A DNA stretch of 64,000 nucleotides, taken from contig NZ_PQCF01000018.1 of assembly GCF_002964765.1 (NCBI RefSeq), forward strand, positions 62,001-126,000, read 5' to 3'. How positions within the stretch are numbered: position 1 is the first letter of the stretch; each line of letters opens with the position of its first letter. Below are positions 34,089 through 42,874 of the stretch, piece after piece. The stretch is from Pseudoalteromonas sp. T1lg88 (GTDB lineage: Bacteria; Pseudomonadota; Gammaproteobacteria; Enterobacterales; Alteromonadaceae). The notes under the pieces were generated by a model, which saw only the letters and a program-made list of their open reading frames with translations, had not been told where the DNA came from and did no database searches. The position numbers were made by a program, and so were the translations under genes.

Positions 34089-34668
34089 TTCTTTTTGTAA
34101 ATCAAATACTTACCTTTCGGTTTCCTGCCAAAAATAGTCAATTTCTAGTCAAAAAAAAGTTACTTTTCCAGTCACCTCTTTTACTTCTGTTGGAGTTTGA
34201 TTTGAATCTTCCAAGTGTTGGTGGCAAAGGGTAGCGCTATACTTTGCATGGCTTTGGGTGTACGCATTACTAAAGTGCAGAGGTGTGGTGTATCAACTTC
34301 ATTATTTCAGTCTGTTGTAGGGCGTGAGAAAAGCGAGCTAGGTACCTCCAAGCGTTATACCTATGGTTTTGCGGTTAAGAAACTATTCCCAGTAGTTGAT
34401 GCGATTACAGATTGGTAGGGTTATAAAGTGGTTTTGACATTCACAGCGCCCCAATCAATAATTTGGCTAGCCTGACGCCACTTGCTCCAGGTGGTTTGTG
34501 ACCTGCAAGTTTCTTGAGGGTGATATATCAGTTTAACCCTGCTTGAGTTTATTGCAAAGTTCGTAACTCCCTGTTCGTTATCGTGATGACTGCGTAATCA
34601 GGTTTTCTGGTATCTAGCCAGAGGCGCATTTTGCACATGAGGGTTCACTCGTTTAGCAATTGTGCAGA

Positions 34669-35571
34669 TTATGTAGGGCTTAGGTTGCTAATATTTAAAT
34701 CTACGATATCTAGCTCCAATGTTTTTTTGTTTATTTGAGCGACCTTGACTTGCTCTAGCAAGCCCTGTGATTTGATTACCGCTAGTAATGTTTTGAGCTT
34801 GGGATGAGGTATCTTTTCCCCTACCACTATCGACCTAATTACATTGGGGTTAAAGTATACCCTATCCATCTCAGATATTAGCCTAAACTCCTGCTCATAT
34901 ACCCACTCAGGGCTTTTCCTTAGGAGAATTCTACTGAAATTACCTTTGGCGGTAGGGGAAAGGGAGAGGTCTTTAAGTGCATCCAAGCGCTCAAAATTAC
35001 TGTAGTTAACCTTGCCGTACTGAACGGCAGTCTGGTTGCAGTCTTCAAGGGATTTTAGCAGTGCTTCAGTGTCAAACTCTAGCATGAAGCCTCTCAGCCC
35101 ATTGGAGTAATGTGACCACATAAGCTTGCTCGTGATAGCTGGTTTATTTTCATAGTCAGTTATAAAGCAGCAGCATCGCTTTTTAGCCTCTAAAGTGAAG
35201 GTCGCCCTCAGCTGGCTTTCAATATTTTCCATTAGCACTTGCTTGTATGCAATCTTATCTTCTTCGGTTTTCATGATATTATTATAGATTGCGAGCGCTT
35301 TACTGCTTGCTGCCTTACTTGAATACCCAGCCCACTCATGCAAAGCTTCATTAATTTCAATAATTTCTTCATCATTTATATCGTCAACCCCTCGGAATGC
35401 AATCTGCTCTAGGTACATCCCTTCAAAAGGGTCATTGAAATCCTCTATTGAGCTAAACCAAAGGTATGAGCCAGCTAAGGCATCTAGGTCAAAGTCACGA
35501 TAAGGATAAAATTTATAGATTTTATCGTTCTTAATAGTATCTCGGAGGTCTTTGTCTTTGTTATCTGTCAT
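34669..35571 (-). CDS. DUF2971 domain-containing protein
   Basis: 300-aa soluble protein. N-terminal family signature: KIYKFYPYRDFDLDALAGSY, LWFSSIEDFNDPFEG (residues ~18-50), followed by CCCFITDYENKPAITSKLMW and WSHYSNGLRGFMLEF, all characteristic of DUF2971. The family often sits in variable islands and defence-rich regions, but its activity is not established. ATG at 35571; 8 bp downstream of the frameshifted gene, so likely co-transcribed with it. Confidence 0.85.
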   Translation of the reverse strand: MTDNKDKDLRDTIKNDKIYKFYPYRDFDLDALAGSYLWFSSIEDFNDPFEGMYLEQIAFRGVDDINDEEIIEINEALHEWAGYSSKAASSKALAIYNNIMKTEEDKIAYKQVLMENIESQLRATFTLEAKKRCCCFITDYENKPAITSKLMWSHYSNGLRGFMLEFDTEALLKSLEDCNQTAVQYGKVNYSNFERLDALKDLSLSPTAKGNFSRILLRKSPEWVYEQEFRLISEMDRVYFNPNVIRSIVVGEKIPHPKLKTLLAVIKSQGLLEQVKVAQINKKTLELDIVDLNISNLSPT

Positions 35572-35579
35572 TTTGCTAT

Positions 35580-36475
35580 TTAGTTGTTTTGTTTTTTTGC
35601 ATCAAGAAGCCTATTAACGGCCTCGTTGACCTCATCGTGGCTCTTCAAAGCAAACTCTAGTTTTTCAAGGAAAGTAAAAAGAATTAACTTTATTGTGCGA
35701 GCCAAATCTAAGCATTTTTCGTCAGTATGAGAGTGCAATCCTTCGCTAAGGGCGCTATACATTAGCTTTAGAGGGTTGTGGTTATTTATTAGGAGGTAGT
35801 CAGGAAGTGCTACTTTAATCGTGTCGACCGCTTTGGTAAATTGACCTTCTTTTTTTGCTGCTTCAAGCTCATTGATTAAGGCTATATTGCTTGATTCTAG
35901 TTTTAGTACTTTAATTATTTCATCAAAAAGGGTGTTTTTCTTAGCCTCTAAAACCCTTCGGTAATAAGAGAAAGCCCCTATGCCCAACCCTCTATTTTCG
36001 CATTGGACGCCCTTTAGAAATAACCCCCTTTCCTTACCGAAAACTTTTAAGAATTTATCAGGTGTCCTTTCACCGTGAGGAGGGGTTTGCCCAACTTTTT
36101 GAATTTTGAATGTAGTATCATTAGTCGCGTTTTCAGTTACTGAACAGGTGATAGTTAAATGAAAAACATAATTGCTTTTGCGGCAGTGAGAGCAGCCGTA
36201 CATCAATGTTATTGGGTGTGAGGTGAAACGAATCTTTATCGTTCTAACACTACCGTGGAGCATGTCAAAAAGACCAACCGCTTGCATTCCTCAGAATTAC
36301 AGTATAGAGAAGGCCTAAATTCGTCATCTATAACCACTTCGGTAAAAGGCAGCCTGTAACCAGAGTCTTTAATACTCTGCTGCTGTTTTTCCACAGCTTT
36401 TTCCGACAAAAACCCTTTCACCTGAACTTCTGTATATAGAGGAGTGTCCTTTAGTAGTTTGTTAAATGAATTCAC
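35580..36475 (-). pseudogene. Zinc-finger / helical-domain protein, frameshifted (or -1 frameshift gene)
   Basis: Two frames join into one protein of about 298 residues. The first (36475 down to ~36236) starts at a GTG with an AAGG box and includes a zinc knuckle (LYCNSEECKRLV). The second, in the -1 frame, continues FDMLHGSVRTIKIRFTSHP, then a second knuckle GCSHCRKSNYVFHL and a helical domain (GLGIGAFSYYRRVLEAKKNT ... LFTFLEKLEFALKSHDEVNE) that resembles DUF4145-type proteins. The cysteine pairs from both frames make sense only together. The switch is at the T-run GGTCTTTTTGAC (near 36260). Total 896 nt is one base short of a whole number of codons. Single-base deletion is most likely; slippage on TTTTT is possible. 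Confidence 0.65.
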
Positions 36476-36692
36476 TTTCTTACCTTATATCCTTTAGTAG
36501 TATTCCATTAAATCAGCAGTTTTTTTCCATGGCAATCAAAATCCCTAGAACATGTTCAGAGGTGCTTAGCTCCAACTGGGCTACCCCTAAATATCCCGTA
36601 GCAATTTTAAAATCCCTGTGTCGATATGTGTTCATTAAGACCATGCCCTAGGTGAACAACTGTATCAGTCTTAGGTGTGTTCATTATACTTG

Positions 36693-36721
36693 TTGATGCA
36701 ACTTAAAATGAACTGTATAGT
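36693..36721 (+). promoter_or_regulatory. Promoter of the resolvase gene
   Basis: -35 TTGATG, 17-bp spacer, -10 TATAGT, 39 bp before the start codon. Related short motifs (GAACAACTGTATCAG and GAACTGTATAGTT) nearby may form a recombinase binding site. 36476-36692 holds no gene. Confidence 0.55.
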
Positions 36722-36760
36722 TAGGGTCATTGGGTGGTGAACAGTTTAAGGCGGGAAGGT

Positions 36761-37327
36761 ATGAAGTGCATTTACGCAAGGACATCGACAGAAGAGCAGA
36801 ATGTTAAACAGCAAGTAGAAGAGCTTAAAAAGCATTATGGTGAAGTTGATATGATATTCACTGACCAGCGCTCTGGTAAGGATGTTGATAGACCAGATTT
36901 TAATAGAATGGTCAGCAACCTAAAGTTTGGTGATACCGTTATCTGTTACGACATATCGCGGTTAGGTCGAAAGGTTCAGCACGTATTGGACTTTGCTGAT
37001 TATTGTAAGGCGAATGGTATTAAGTTGTTCATTCATGCTTTGGGTGGTGTAGATGTCACCAGTAGCTCAGGTAAAATGATACTAACCACGTTAACTGGTG
37101 TGGCTGAAATGATGCGTGTAGAGATGCTGGAAAAGCAGAAGATAGGTATTGCTAGAGCTAAAAGCGAAGGGAAGTATACTGGCCGTAAGCAGTCACCAGA
37201 AACGCTTAAGAAGTTTAATGAGGTAAATGAGCTGATAGAGGGTGGTAAAACAGCCACTAGAGCTTTGGAGTTGATTGGATTGAGCCGTGGTCAATATTAC
37301 CAGATGAAGAAAGCCATGAAAGATTGA
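36761..37327 (+). CDS. Serine recombinase (resolvase/invertase family)
   Basis: Site-specific recombinase of the small serine type (188 aa). Catalytic Ser8 lies in MKCIYARTSTEEQN; further active-site residues are in DQRSGKDVDRPDFNRM (Arg) and ICYDISRLGRKVQHVL (R-x-x-R). The long E-helix spans ~100-130, and a short C-terminal helix-turn-helix (TATRALELIGLSRGQYYQM) binds DNA. ATG at 36761 has a GGGAAGG box. It probably resolves dimers of the island or inverts a segment; no clear target pair was found. Confidence 0.92.
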   Translation: MKCIYARTSTEEQNVKQQVEELKKHYGEVDMIFTDQRSGKDVDRPDFNRMVSNLKFGDTVICYDISRLGRKVQHVLDFADYCKANGIKLFIHALGGVDVTSSSGKMILTTLTGVAEMMRVEMLEKQKIGIARAKSEGKYTGRKQSPETLKKFNEVNELIEGGKTATRALELIGLSRGQYYQMKKAMKD

Positions 37328-37351
37328 CCGTCAGCAACCTTATTTCAGACA

Positions 37352-37394
37352 CAAAAAAGCCCCTAACCATCAACCTTGGAAAGGGGCTTTTTAA
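37352..37394. terminator. Bidirectional terminator
   Basis: AAAAAGCCCCT ... AAGGGGCTTTTT around a 15-nt loop, with A- and T-runs on both sides, between the resolvase and the opposing gene pair. Confidence 0.85.
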
Positions 37395-37440
37395 AATGGC
37401 TAAAATGGCTTTGGAGTATCATTTCTAGCATTCTCTTGGT

Positions 37441-37884
37441 TTAGAAAGGAAGTTTACTTAATAGCTCAGCTCGTTTGATTTCCAGTTGTTCCAGTAGCTT
37501 AGTTTCGCTCTTGCAATAACCTACAGTCTCACGGTAAAGCCTAGTAGCTTTGATAGCTTCCATATCTTCTACTAACAATGCAGCTGGGAAGTAGGCTTCC
37601 ATCTTGTTTTCACCTTTAGAAGTAAAGTGAAAAGTGAGAGTTTCATCTTTGAAGTAAAGCTTCTTCTTAAGTAGTAAAGTATCGGCGTCACTCATGGTTG
37701 GGTTGGTTGGCTTGTAGCTGGTTGAAATGCGCTTTACAAGCTCTTTGTGTTGCTCCTCGGGAGTTAATCCCATTTTACGCTTGGTTAGAATGCTATTGGT
37801 TGCGCTGCTCTGGGTTGTTTGCGATGGGGTGTTAGCTGCTAAAGCTGCCCCAACCCTAGCGATTAAAGATTGTCTATCCAGCAT
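37441..37884 (-). CDS. Hypothetical island protein (147 aa)
   Basis: Soluble protein starting MLDRQSLIARVGAALAANTP, with a Thr/Ser/Gln-rich stretch, a Lys-rich middle (LLLKKKLYFKDETLTFHFTS) and a C-terminal helix (KLLEQLEIKRAELLSKLPF). The start ATG is 1 bp after the stop of the upstream gene, so the two are a translationally coupled pair. Family not recognised. The pairing of a small beta-containing protein with a helical partner is suggestive of a complex, but nothing more can be said. Confidence 0.65.
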   Translation of the reverse strand: MLDRQSLIARVGAALAANTPSQTTQSSATNSILTKRKMGLTPEEQHKELVKRISTSYKPTNPTMSDADTLLLKKKLYFKDETLTFHFTSKGENKMEAYFPAALLVEDMEAIKATRLYRETVGYCKSETKLLEQLEIKRAELLSKLPF

Positions 37885-37885
37885 A

Positions 37886-38392
37886 TTACAGACCCTCAAC
37901 CAGTGATTGAATCTGACTGAATAGCTCAGCCTCTTCATCTTTCTCAGCTTGAACGGCTTCAGCATGTAAGGCTAGGGCTTTTATAGCTTCTTCTCGGGAT
38001 TGGTTGTGGGAATCAATCTCCACTCGTAACTCTGCTTCGGCCTTATCCCGTAAGGTTTTTAAATCCTCTTCTTGAAGCGACTCTGGTTTAGTCATCCAAA
38101 ACTCAACTGCGTTAGTTCGTATATCAACCTTGAACTGATAAAAGCTCTGTGGGCTACCGTATTCTTCCCAACCTTCCTTAAATAATCTTTCAAGAGTTTG
38201 GATAACTTCATATTTGTTGTTGTAGAAGATGAAGTGTTTCACAGCGCCAAGTACGCCATGAGATTCAATGTTCTTCTGGTATAAACTCTTGGAGCGCTCA
38301 AATCGATTTTGTACAGTTTCTTTGGTAAAGCGTCTTTTGGGGCTTTGGGCAGTAGTTAGCAATTGTTTAAATTCTGATTCTGATAGTTTCAT
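37886..38392 (-). CDS. Hypothetical island protein with coiled coil (168 aa)
   Basis: ATG at 38392 with AGAGGA upstream. Helical throughout; residues ~110-165 (LRDKAEAELRVEIDSHNQSR, EEAIKALALHAEAVQAEKDE) form a likely coiled coil. Upstream member of a pair with the 147-aa gene. Family not recognised. Confidence 0.65.
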   Translation of the reverse strand: MKLSESEFKQLLTTAQSPKRRFTKETVQNRFERSKSLYQKNIESHGVLGAVKHFIFYNNKYEVIQTLERLFKEGWEEYGSPQSFYQFKVDIRTNAVEFWMTKPESLQEEDLKTLRDKAEAELRVEIDSHNQSREEAIKALALHAEAVQAEKDEEAELFSQIQSLVEGL

Positions 38393-39638
38393 TGTTAATA
38401 AATCCTCTTGTTGGATGTAAAAAGACGCAGCCAACTCCCTTAGTACAAGAGGGAACTAAGCAAGTTGGGAGGTCTGGATAAAGCAGTGGTTTTGTAAGTG
38501 CCGTCATAGCCACTCAACCACATACGGTAAAGGGAGGGAGTCCCTTATGAGATTCTTTTGAAGTTGGTGATAGGTGGAATCACCAATGGGTTATCTATGG
38601 GTAGTATTGAACTGGATAGATTGACTAAGGTATTACTCAATACTAGCCAATTAATTTATGAGAACTTTGAAGTATCTTGGCCAATCTTTTGAGTAAACCT
38701 GTAAGAGATTCCTAATCACCATACCTTCTATTCACTTGTGGTAAGAAGGTTTGTTTACTAGAGATATTTAATAAGGGTTTTATAAAATCTCTTATAAGTG
38801 GCAACCTTCCTGACAACCTACCTTAAAGTAGATGTGATTCCCATTTGTAAAAATGGTTATGAACCCTTCGAAGTGCACACTAAGAAATGCTTTACAAAAT
38901 GTGTTATAAGTTTTCTTTTACTAAAGATGATTTATTAAAGGTTGTCCCTAATAATCTGTAACAATCTCCTCAATAAACTGTTACAGCAACTCCAGCCAAC
39001 CTTTTAAGTAAACTTTATAATACTATTATAATAACATATTCCCCCTAAAAAGTCAAGCTTTATTTTCTCTGGTTTTGCTAAGTGGTTGTTGTATAAAGGA
39101 ATTTAGTTTGAAAATAATTTTCTTGAATCTGGACTTTAGTATAATCCTGTGCTATGAGGTGTCATTTCAGCCTCCCCGTTAGCTGCTCATGTATACTAGG
39201 CTCACCCGTTGTACATCTCGATACCCCACCAGTAAATCGTCTTGTTCCCATTGTTTTACATTCTCCCTCAGTTTTCCAAGAAAACCCAGTAAACCCGTAC
39301 CTCTACGCTATTAGTTTGTCTGTTTGCTTGTAGTTCTTTGAAGAACATTCACAATTGGTTGAAAAACACCACGAGCTTAAACCCATAGCCATACCCACCA
39401 GCCATAAATAAGCCTAGAAGCTCTGTAGCGCTCTGTAACGCTCTGTGATGGGTTTTAACTTGTTATTGGTAGGTTTCTATGGTTGTTGGTGTTAAAGTTG
39501 CTCAGAAATTTTTTTAGGAAGTATTAGTGGTGTCTGGGAGCTTCTGTAAGGGTTTTTGTTGGTGGCTTATCACGTTGTTACCCATAGAAGCCCCTAGGAA
39601 GCTCTGTAACGCACCGTAAGCGATTCTAGGGGTTGGGG
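38393..39638. other. Non-coding, repeat-containing region of the island
   Basis: 1.25 kb with no supported gene. Holds a perfect inverted repeat TTGGTGAT-aggtgga-ATCACCAA (38564-38586), AT-rich blocks with recurring TTAATAAG/TTATTAAAG motifs (38760-38945), and GC-richer repeats of GCTCTGTAACGC / GCTCTGTAGCGC (39419-39445 and 39600-39612). Could contain recombination or replication control sites; a decayed gene is also possible. Confidence 0.5.
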
Positions 39639-40988
39639 CTAAAGACTTGGGAAGCACTTAACATAAGGGGTTAGTTTTTCTCCCACTTTATCTATATATT
39701 TTGCAGATAAAGATGGTTCTAGGCCAGTAGAGTATAAGCCATATGCTAGACCTTGTGCGATTCTTGAATGTCCCATGAGGTAAGCTGTCGCTCTTTCCTC
39801 GATACCGGCATTTTCACAAGCAGTAGCAAACATCGCTCTCAGGCTATAAAGAGCCACATCACTATCTTCAGTTATATGTTTTCTCTTTAAGCGACTAAAC
39901 CACTGACCTGTCGAGTTTAATGGGCTTTCCAAGTCTTTAACCTCATTAAAAAGAAACTTACTTTCGTTGCTTTTATCATTTTTCAGTTTGAGAAATATAT
40001 TCAAGACTGAGCTGTGAATCGGGATTTTTCTATAAGAGTTTTTTGTCTTGAGTCTTCGTTCTTTAGTTTCGTGAACTGATATAAACCATAAGCCTTCCTC
40101 TTCAAAAATATCATCCTTATACAACCCAGCTAGCTCCGATGGACGCATTCCTGTCATAAGCATCATTGGTACAAACCATTTCCTAGCTTCACTTATCTTT
40201 CTTGAGTTATTGATGATGCTCATTAACTTTGTGAATTGTTCAAGTGTAAAGGGTCTGTACCCTTTAGTGTCATCACCTACTGATTTGATGATGCTATGGT
40301 CTTGAAAGGGTGATTCGTTTTCTACGTACCCATAGTCTCTGGCGTATTTATAGATTTTGTTTAGACATGACAACATGTTACTGGTTGACTTCGAACCAAC
40401 TTTAACATCATTTCTAAGAAAATCTATGAATCGAGTGACACTAGGTCTATCAATAGACTTTAAAAGAATATTTCTGCTTTTTCGGAATTGTTCGAAGTAT
40501 TTTAAAGCGCGTTTGGTGGTGTTAATTGTTTGCTGTGACCTTTGGTCTTTCACTTTGTTAATATATTCTGCGCAAACTTCACCTAAGGTATATTCAACAC
40601 TAACCCCTGATAGTGAACTAGAATCATTTCCTTTATTTGCAATTAGAATTGCATCAGCTAAAAGCGGGTCAGTCTTGGATACCCTCTCTGCATCATAAAT
40701 ATCATCAAGCGCCCAATAGTGTTCCTCTTCTGACGCCTTGGAGTATTTTTCACGTATTTCAGATATGAGAGTTCTTAAGCGTACACCCTCAGGGTTTACA
40801 CCATGAGACTCTGACAAGCCTTCGTACTCTCTTAATAAATTATCTCGAAGCATTCTTGCTGTTTTAAGTGAGTCAGTACCTAAGGACTTGGTGATATTCT
40901 TCTTTTTCAATATCGGTTGGAGATGTTTGGGAACGGCATAATTAAAATACCAAGTATCACCTCTCAGTCGTAAGTGTCTTTTAGTCAT
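39639..40988 (-). CDS. Tyrosine site-specific integrase of the tRNA-Ser island
   Basis: 449 aa. N-terminal arm with the LRLRGDTWYFNYAVPKHLQP motif (DUF6538-like), core-binding SAM-like domain (~155-245) and catalytic domain (~255-445). Catalytic Arg in TGMRPSELAGLY; Lys in the beta-hairpin (TKNSYRKIPIH); box II reads LYSLRAMFAT, so the usual His of HxLR is Tyr; GHSRIAQGLAYGLYS holds the second His and is followed by the nucleophile region. ATG at 40988 preferred over an upstream TTG. Reads away from the att copy at 41081. Confidence 0.93.
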   Translation of the reverse strand: MTKRHLRLRGDTWYFNYAVPKHLQPILKKKNITKSLGTDSLKTARMLRDNLLREYEGLSESHGVNPEGVRLRTLISEIREKYSKASEEEHYWALDDIYDAERVSKTDPLLADAILIANKGNDSSSLSGVSVEYTLGEVCAEYINKVKDQRSQQTINTTKRALKYFEQFRKSRNILLKSIDRPSVTRFIDFLRNDVKVGSKSTSNMLSCLNKIYKYARDYGYVENESPFQDHSIIKSVGDDTKGYRPFTLEQFTKLMSIINNSRKISEARKWFVPMMLMTGMRPSELAGLYKDDIFEEEGLWFISVHETKERRLKTKNSYRKIPIHSSVLNIFLKLKNDKSNESKFLFNEVKDLESPLNSTGQWFSRLKRKHITEDSDVALYSLRAMFATACENAGIEERATAYLMGHSRIAQGLAYGLYSTGLEPSLSAKYIDKVGEKLTPYVKCFPSL

Positions 40989-41080
40989 AAATTTCTGCAA
41001 GAAATAGTCATCATTCTAGTCATTGTAGAGCTGCAAGTGTTTGTTATCAATGGCTTTGGGCGATGTAGGCGGGTGATATA

Positions 41081-41109
41081 GAGGGTTCGAATCCCTCCCT
41101 CTCCGCCAT
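41081..41109 (+). repeat. attR: 29-bp island boundary repeat
   Basis: Exact copy of the 3' end of tRNA-Ser. Only the 3' part of the tRNA is present, so it is not a functional gene. Confidence 0.92.
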
Positions 41110-41119
41110 GCATTATGAT

Positions 41120-41145
41120 AAAAAACCAGCTTCGGCTGGTTTTTT
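41120..41145 (+). terminator. Original tRNA-Ser terminator
   Basis: AAAAACCAGC-TTCG-GCTGGTTTTTT, 10 bp beyond attR; before integration it would have followed the tRNA gene directly. Confidence 0.85.
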
Positions 41146-41159
41146 GCTTTTCGGCGTAC

Positions 41160-41225
41160 GGTCGCAAGCTTCGGCCCTGCGGCGTTGCCTTGGGCTGTTC
41201 GTTCACTAGTGGTGAACTCGCTCCT
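41160..41225 (+). repeat. 66-bp intergenic repeat, copy 1
   Basis: Matches 41475-41540 at 62 of 66 positions in the same orientation (from GGTCGCAAGCTTCGG to CTCGCTCCT). Contains TTCACTAGTGGTGAA, a short palindrome. No coding sense. Confidence 0.85.
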
Positions 41226-41249
41226 CTGCGCCATGCATTAAAACGAAAG

Positions 41250-41276
41250 AGCCCAGCTAAATAGCTGGGCTTTTTT
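41250..41276 (+). terminator. Rho-independent terminator-like hairpin
   Basis: AGCCCAGCTA-AA-TAGCTGGGCT followed by TTTTT; second hairpin after the tRNA-Ser terminator. Confidence 0.75.
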
Positions 41277-41474
41277 GTTTTAACAGCACTAGCTGAGTGG
41301 GGGAGGTCATGATGAAAACCCTAGTTCGACAAAACGCCGGGAGCGTTTTGTGCTGCGAAGCACCCGAAGGGGCGAATATAGGGATATATGAGCGCACCTA
41401 AATGCCGCGAGCATTTTAAGTCGCGTAGGCGCCCGCAGGGTTGCCTACAGGACGTAGGCAAGCTTATCCCTCCC

Positions 41475-41540
41475 GGTCGCAAGCTTCAGCCCTGCGGCGT
41501 TGCCTTGGGCTGTTCGTTCACTCGCGGTGAACTCACTCCT
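41475..41540 (+). repeat. 66-bp intergenic repeat, copy 2
   Basis: Second copy, 95 bp before the AraC-type gene. The rest of 41277-41635 shows no gene. Confidence 0.85.
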
Positions 41541-41635
41541 CACCTCAACACTTATAAGCCGATACAAATCGACATAAGTTCGGTTAATAGATAGACTTAT
41601 GCCCTTATCTAACCAGACATAAAATAAAAATAACA

Positions 41636-42736
41636 ATGTCGCAAACTCAGACTGTAATACTGGCCATTGGCGGGTTTCAGGGCTTTTTGTTGTTTACCTT
41701 ATTAGTGAGTGACAAACGGGTTAACTACGCCAGTAAGTTATTGGCTATCCAGTGCTTGTTTATAGCTACAACTTTTGCTTTGCCACTAATCGTGGATGCA
41801 GGAGAAAGTCAATTTACTTGGTTGATAGCTTGGTTGGTGTTTCTACCCGCTTGTTATGGGGCTCTTACCTATTTGTATTGCCGAACAGCCATTACCGGTG
41901 CGCCGCTTAAGGCCAGTGATATTCTTCATCTTTTTCCCTTGGCAATATGCTACCTGCTCAATTACGACATCCTGTTTTCTGGCGACAAGGCGTTGAGTTT
42001 TGTCACCGTACCCGACACCACGCTTATCAAGCATACTCTGACAAAAATTGTTTTTTACGGACAAGTGGGCGTCTATTTAGCGCTGTTGATAACCATGGTC
42101 AGTCGCTACCAGGCCAAGGCTAAACAAACACTCTCCTCTTATAGCCCAGATATTTTTAAGTGGATTTGGAGCCTGGTGGCCTTTATGGTCGGGATATGGA
42201 GTTTAAAGCTGTTGTTTTACTTTATTAACTCGGCACCTATCGTCAATCTGCTTGCCGATTGCCTCCTGGTTTTAATGGTTTATTTTGTTGCAGTAGTCCA
42301 ATGGCGCAACCCAAGTCTCTTTCATATTCGGCAACTGACAACACAACTGGAGCAGCCAAAGGATTCCGGTGCTAAAGCCTCTGCTGATGGTGTATTGGAT
42401 CCAGATACGCGTTCAAGCATACTGAAATTGGTTCAAGATGAAGTCAAAAACCAGGCCCTATATCGGAACAGCGAATTGACCTTGGCCACACTTGCACAGC
42501 AGGTTGGTGTGAGTGTGCACCAATTGTCAGAGACCTTGAATCAAGCCGGTGGCAAAAATTTTAATCAATTTATTAACGAATACCGGGTGGCCGAGGTATG
42601 CGAGCAACTCGACCAAAAAAGCGAACGTAAATTAATTGATTTGGCTATGGATGCGGGGTTTTCTTCAAAAAGCAGTTTTAATGCCATCTTCAAAAAGCTT
42701 ACGGGGCTGACGCCAAGTGCGTATCGATGCCAGTAG
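41636..42736 (+). CDS. AraC family transcriptional regulator with N-terminal membrane domain
   Basis: 366 aa. About seven hydrophobic helices fill residues 1-225 (VILAIGGFQGFLLFTLLVSD...), then a linker and a C-terminal AraC DNA-binding domain (~262-366) with both helix-turn-helix motifs (LATLAQQVGVSVHQLSETLN and LIDLAMDAGFSSKSSFNAIF). A membrane-embedded sensor-regulator. Lies 138 bp upstream of the amidohydrolase gene in the same direction and may control it. Confidence 0.88.
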   Translation: MSQTQTVILAIGGFQGFLLFTLLVSDKRVNYASKLLAIQCLFIATTFALPLIVDAGESQFTWLIAWLVFLPACYGALTYLYCRTAITGAPLKASDILHLFPLAICYLLNYDILFSGDKALSFVTVPDTTLIKHTLTKIVFYGQVGVYLALLITMVSRYQAKAKQTLSSYSPDIFKWIWSLVAFMVGIWSLKLLFYFINSAPIVNLLADCLLVLMVYFVAVVQWRNPSLFHIRQLTTQLEQPKDSGAKASADGVLDPDTRSSILKLVQDEVKNQALYRNSELTLATLAQQVGVSVHQLSETLNQAGGKNFNQFINEYRVAEVCEQLDQKSERKLIDLAMDAGFSSKSSFNAIFKKLTGLTPSAYRCQ

Positions 42737-42874
42737 TGCTCTATCGGCTAGATCGGATATAGCGCCTAAAAAGGTGTAAAAACAACATATTGGACGTCTG
42801 ATATTATAAGGCTGGACGCTTTTGATTCACCTGTGTGCTGAAATTACTCCATCAACAACAGATGGAAATACCCC

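Noticed and set aside
34215..34418. 67-aa frame just inside the tRNA-Ser island
   Set aside because: TTG start without RBS and no recognisable protein features; left as non-coding.
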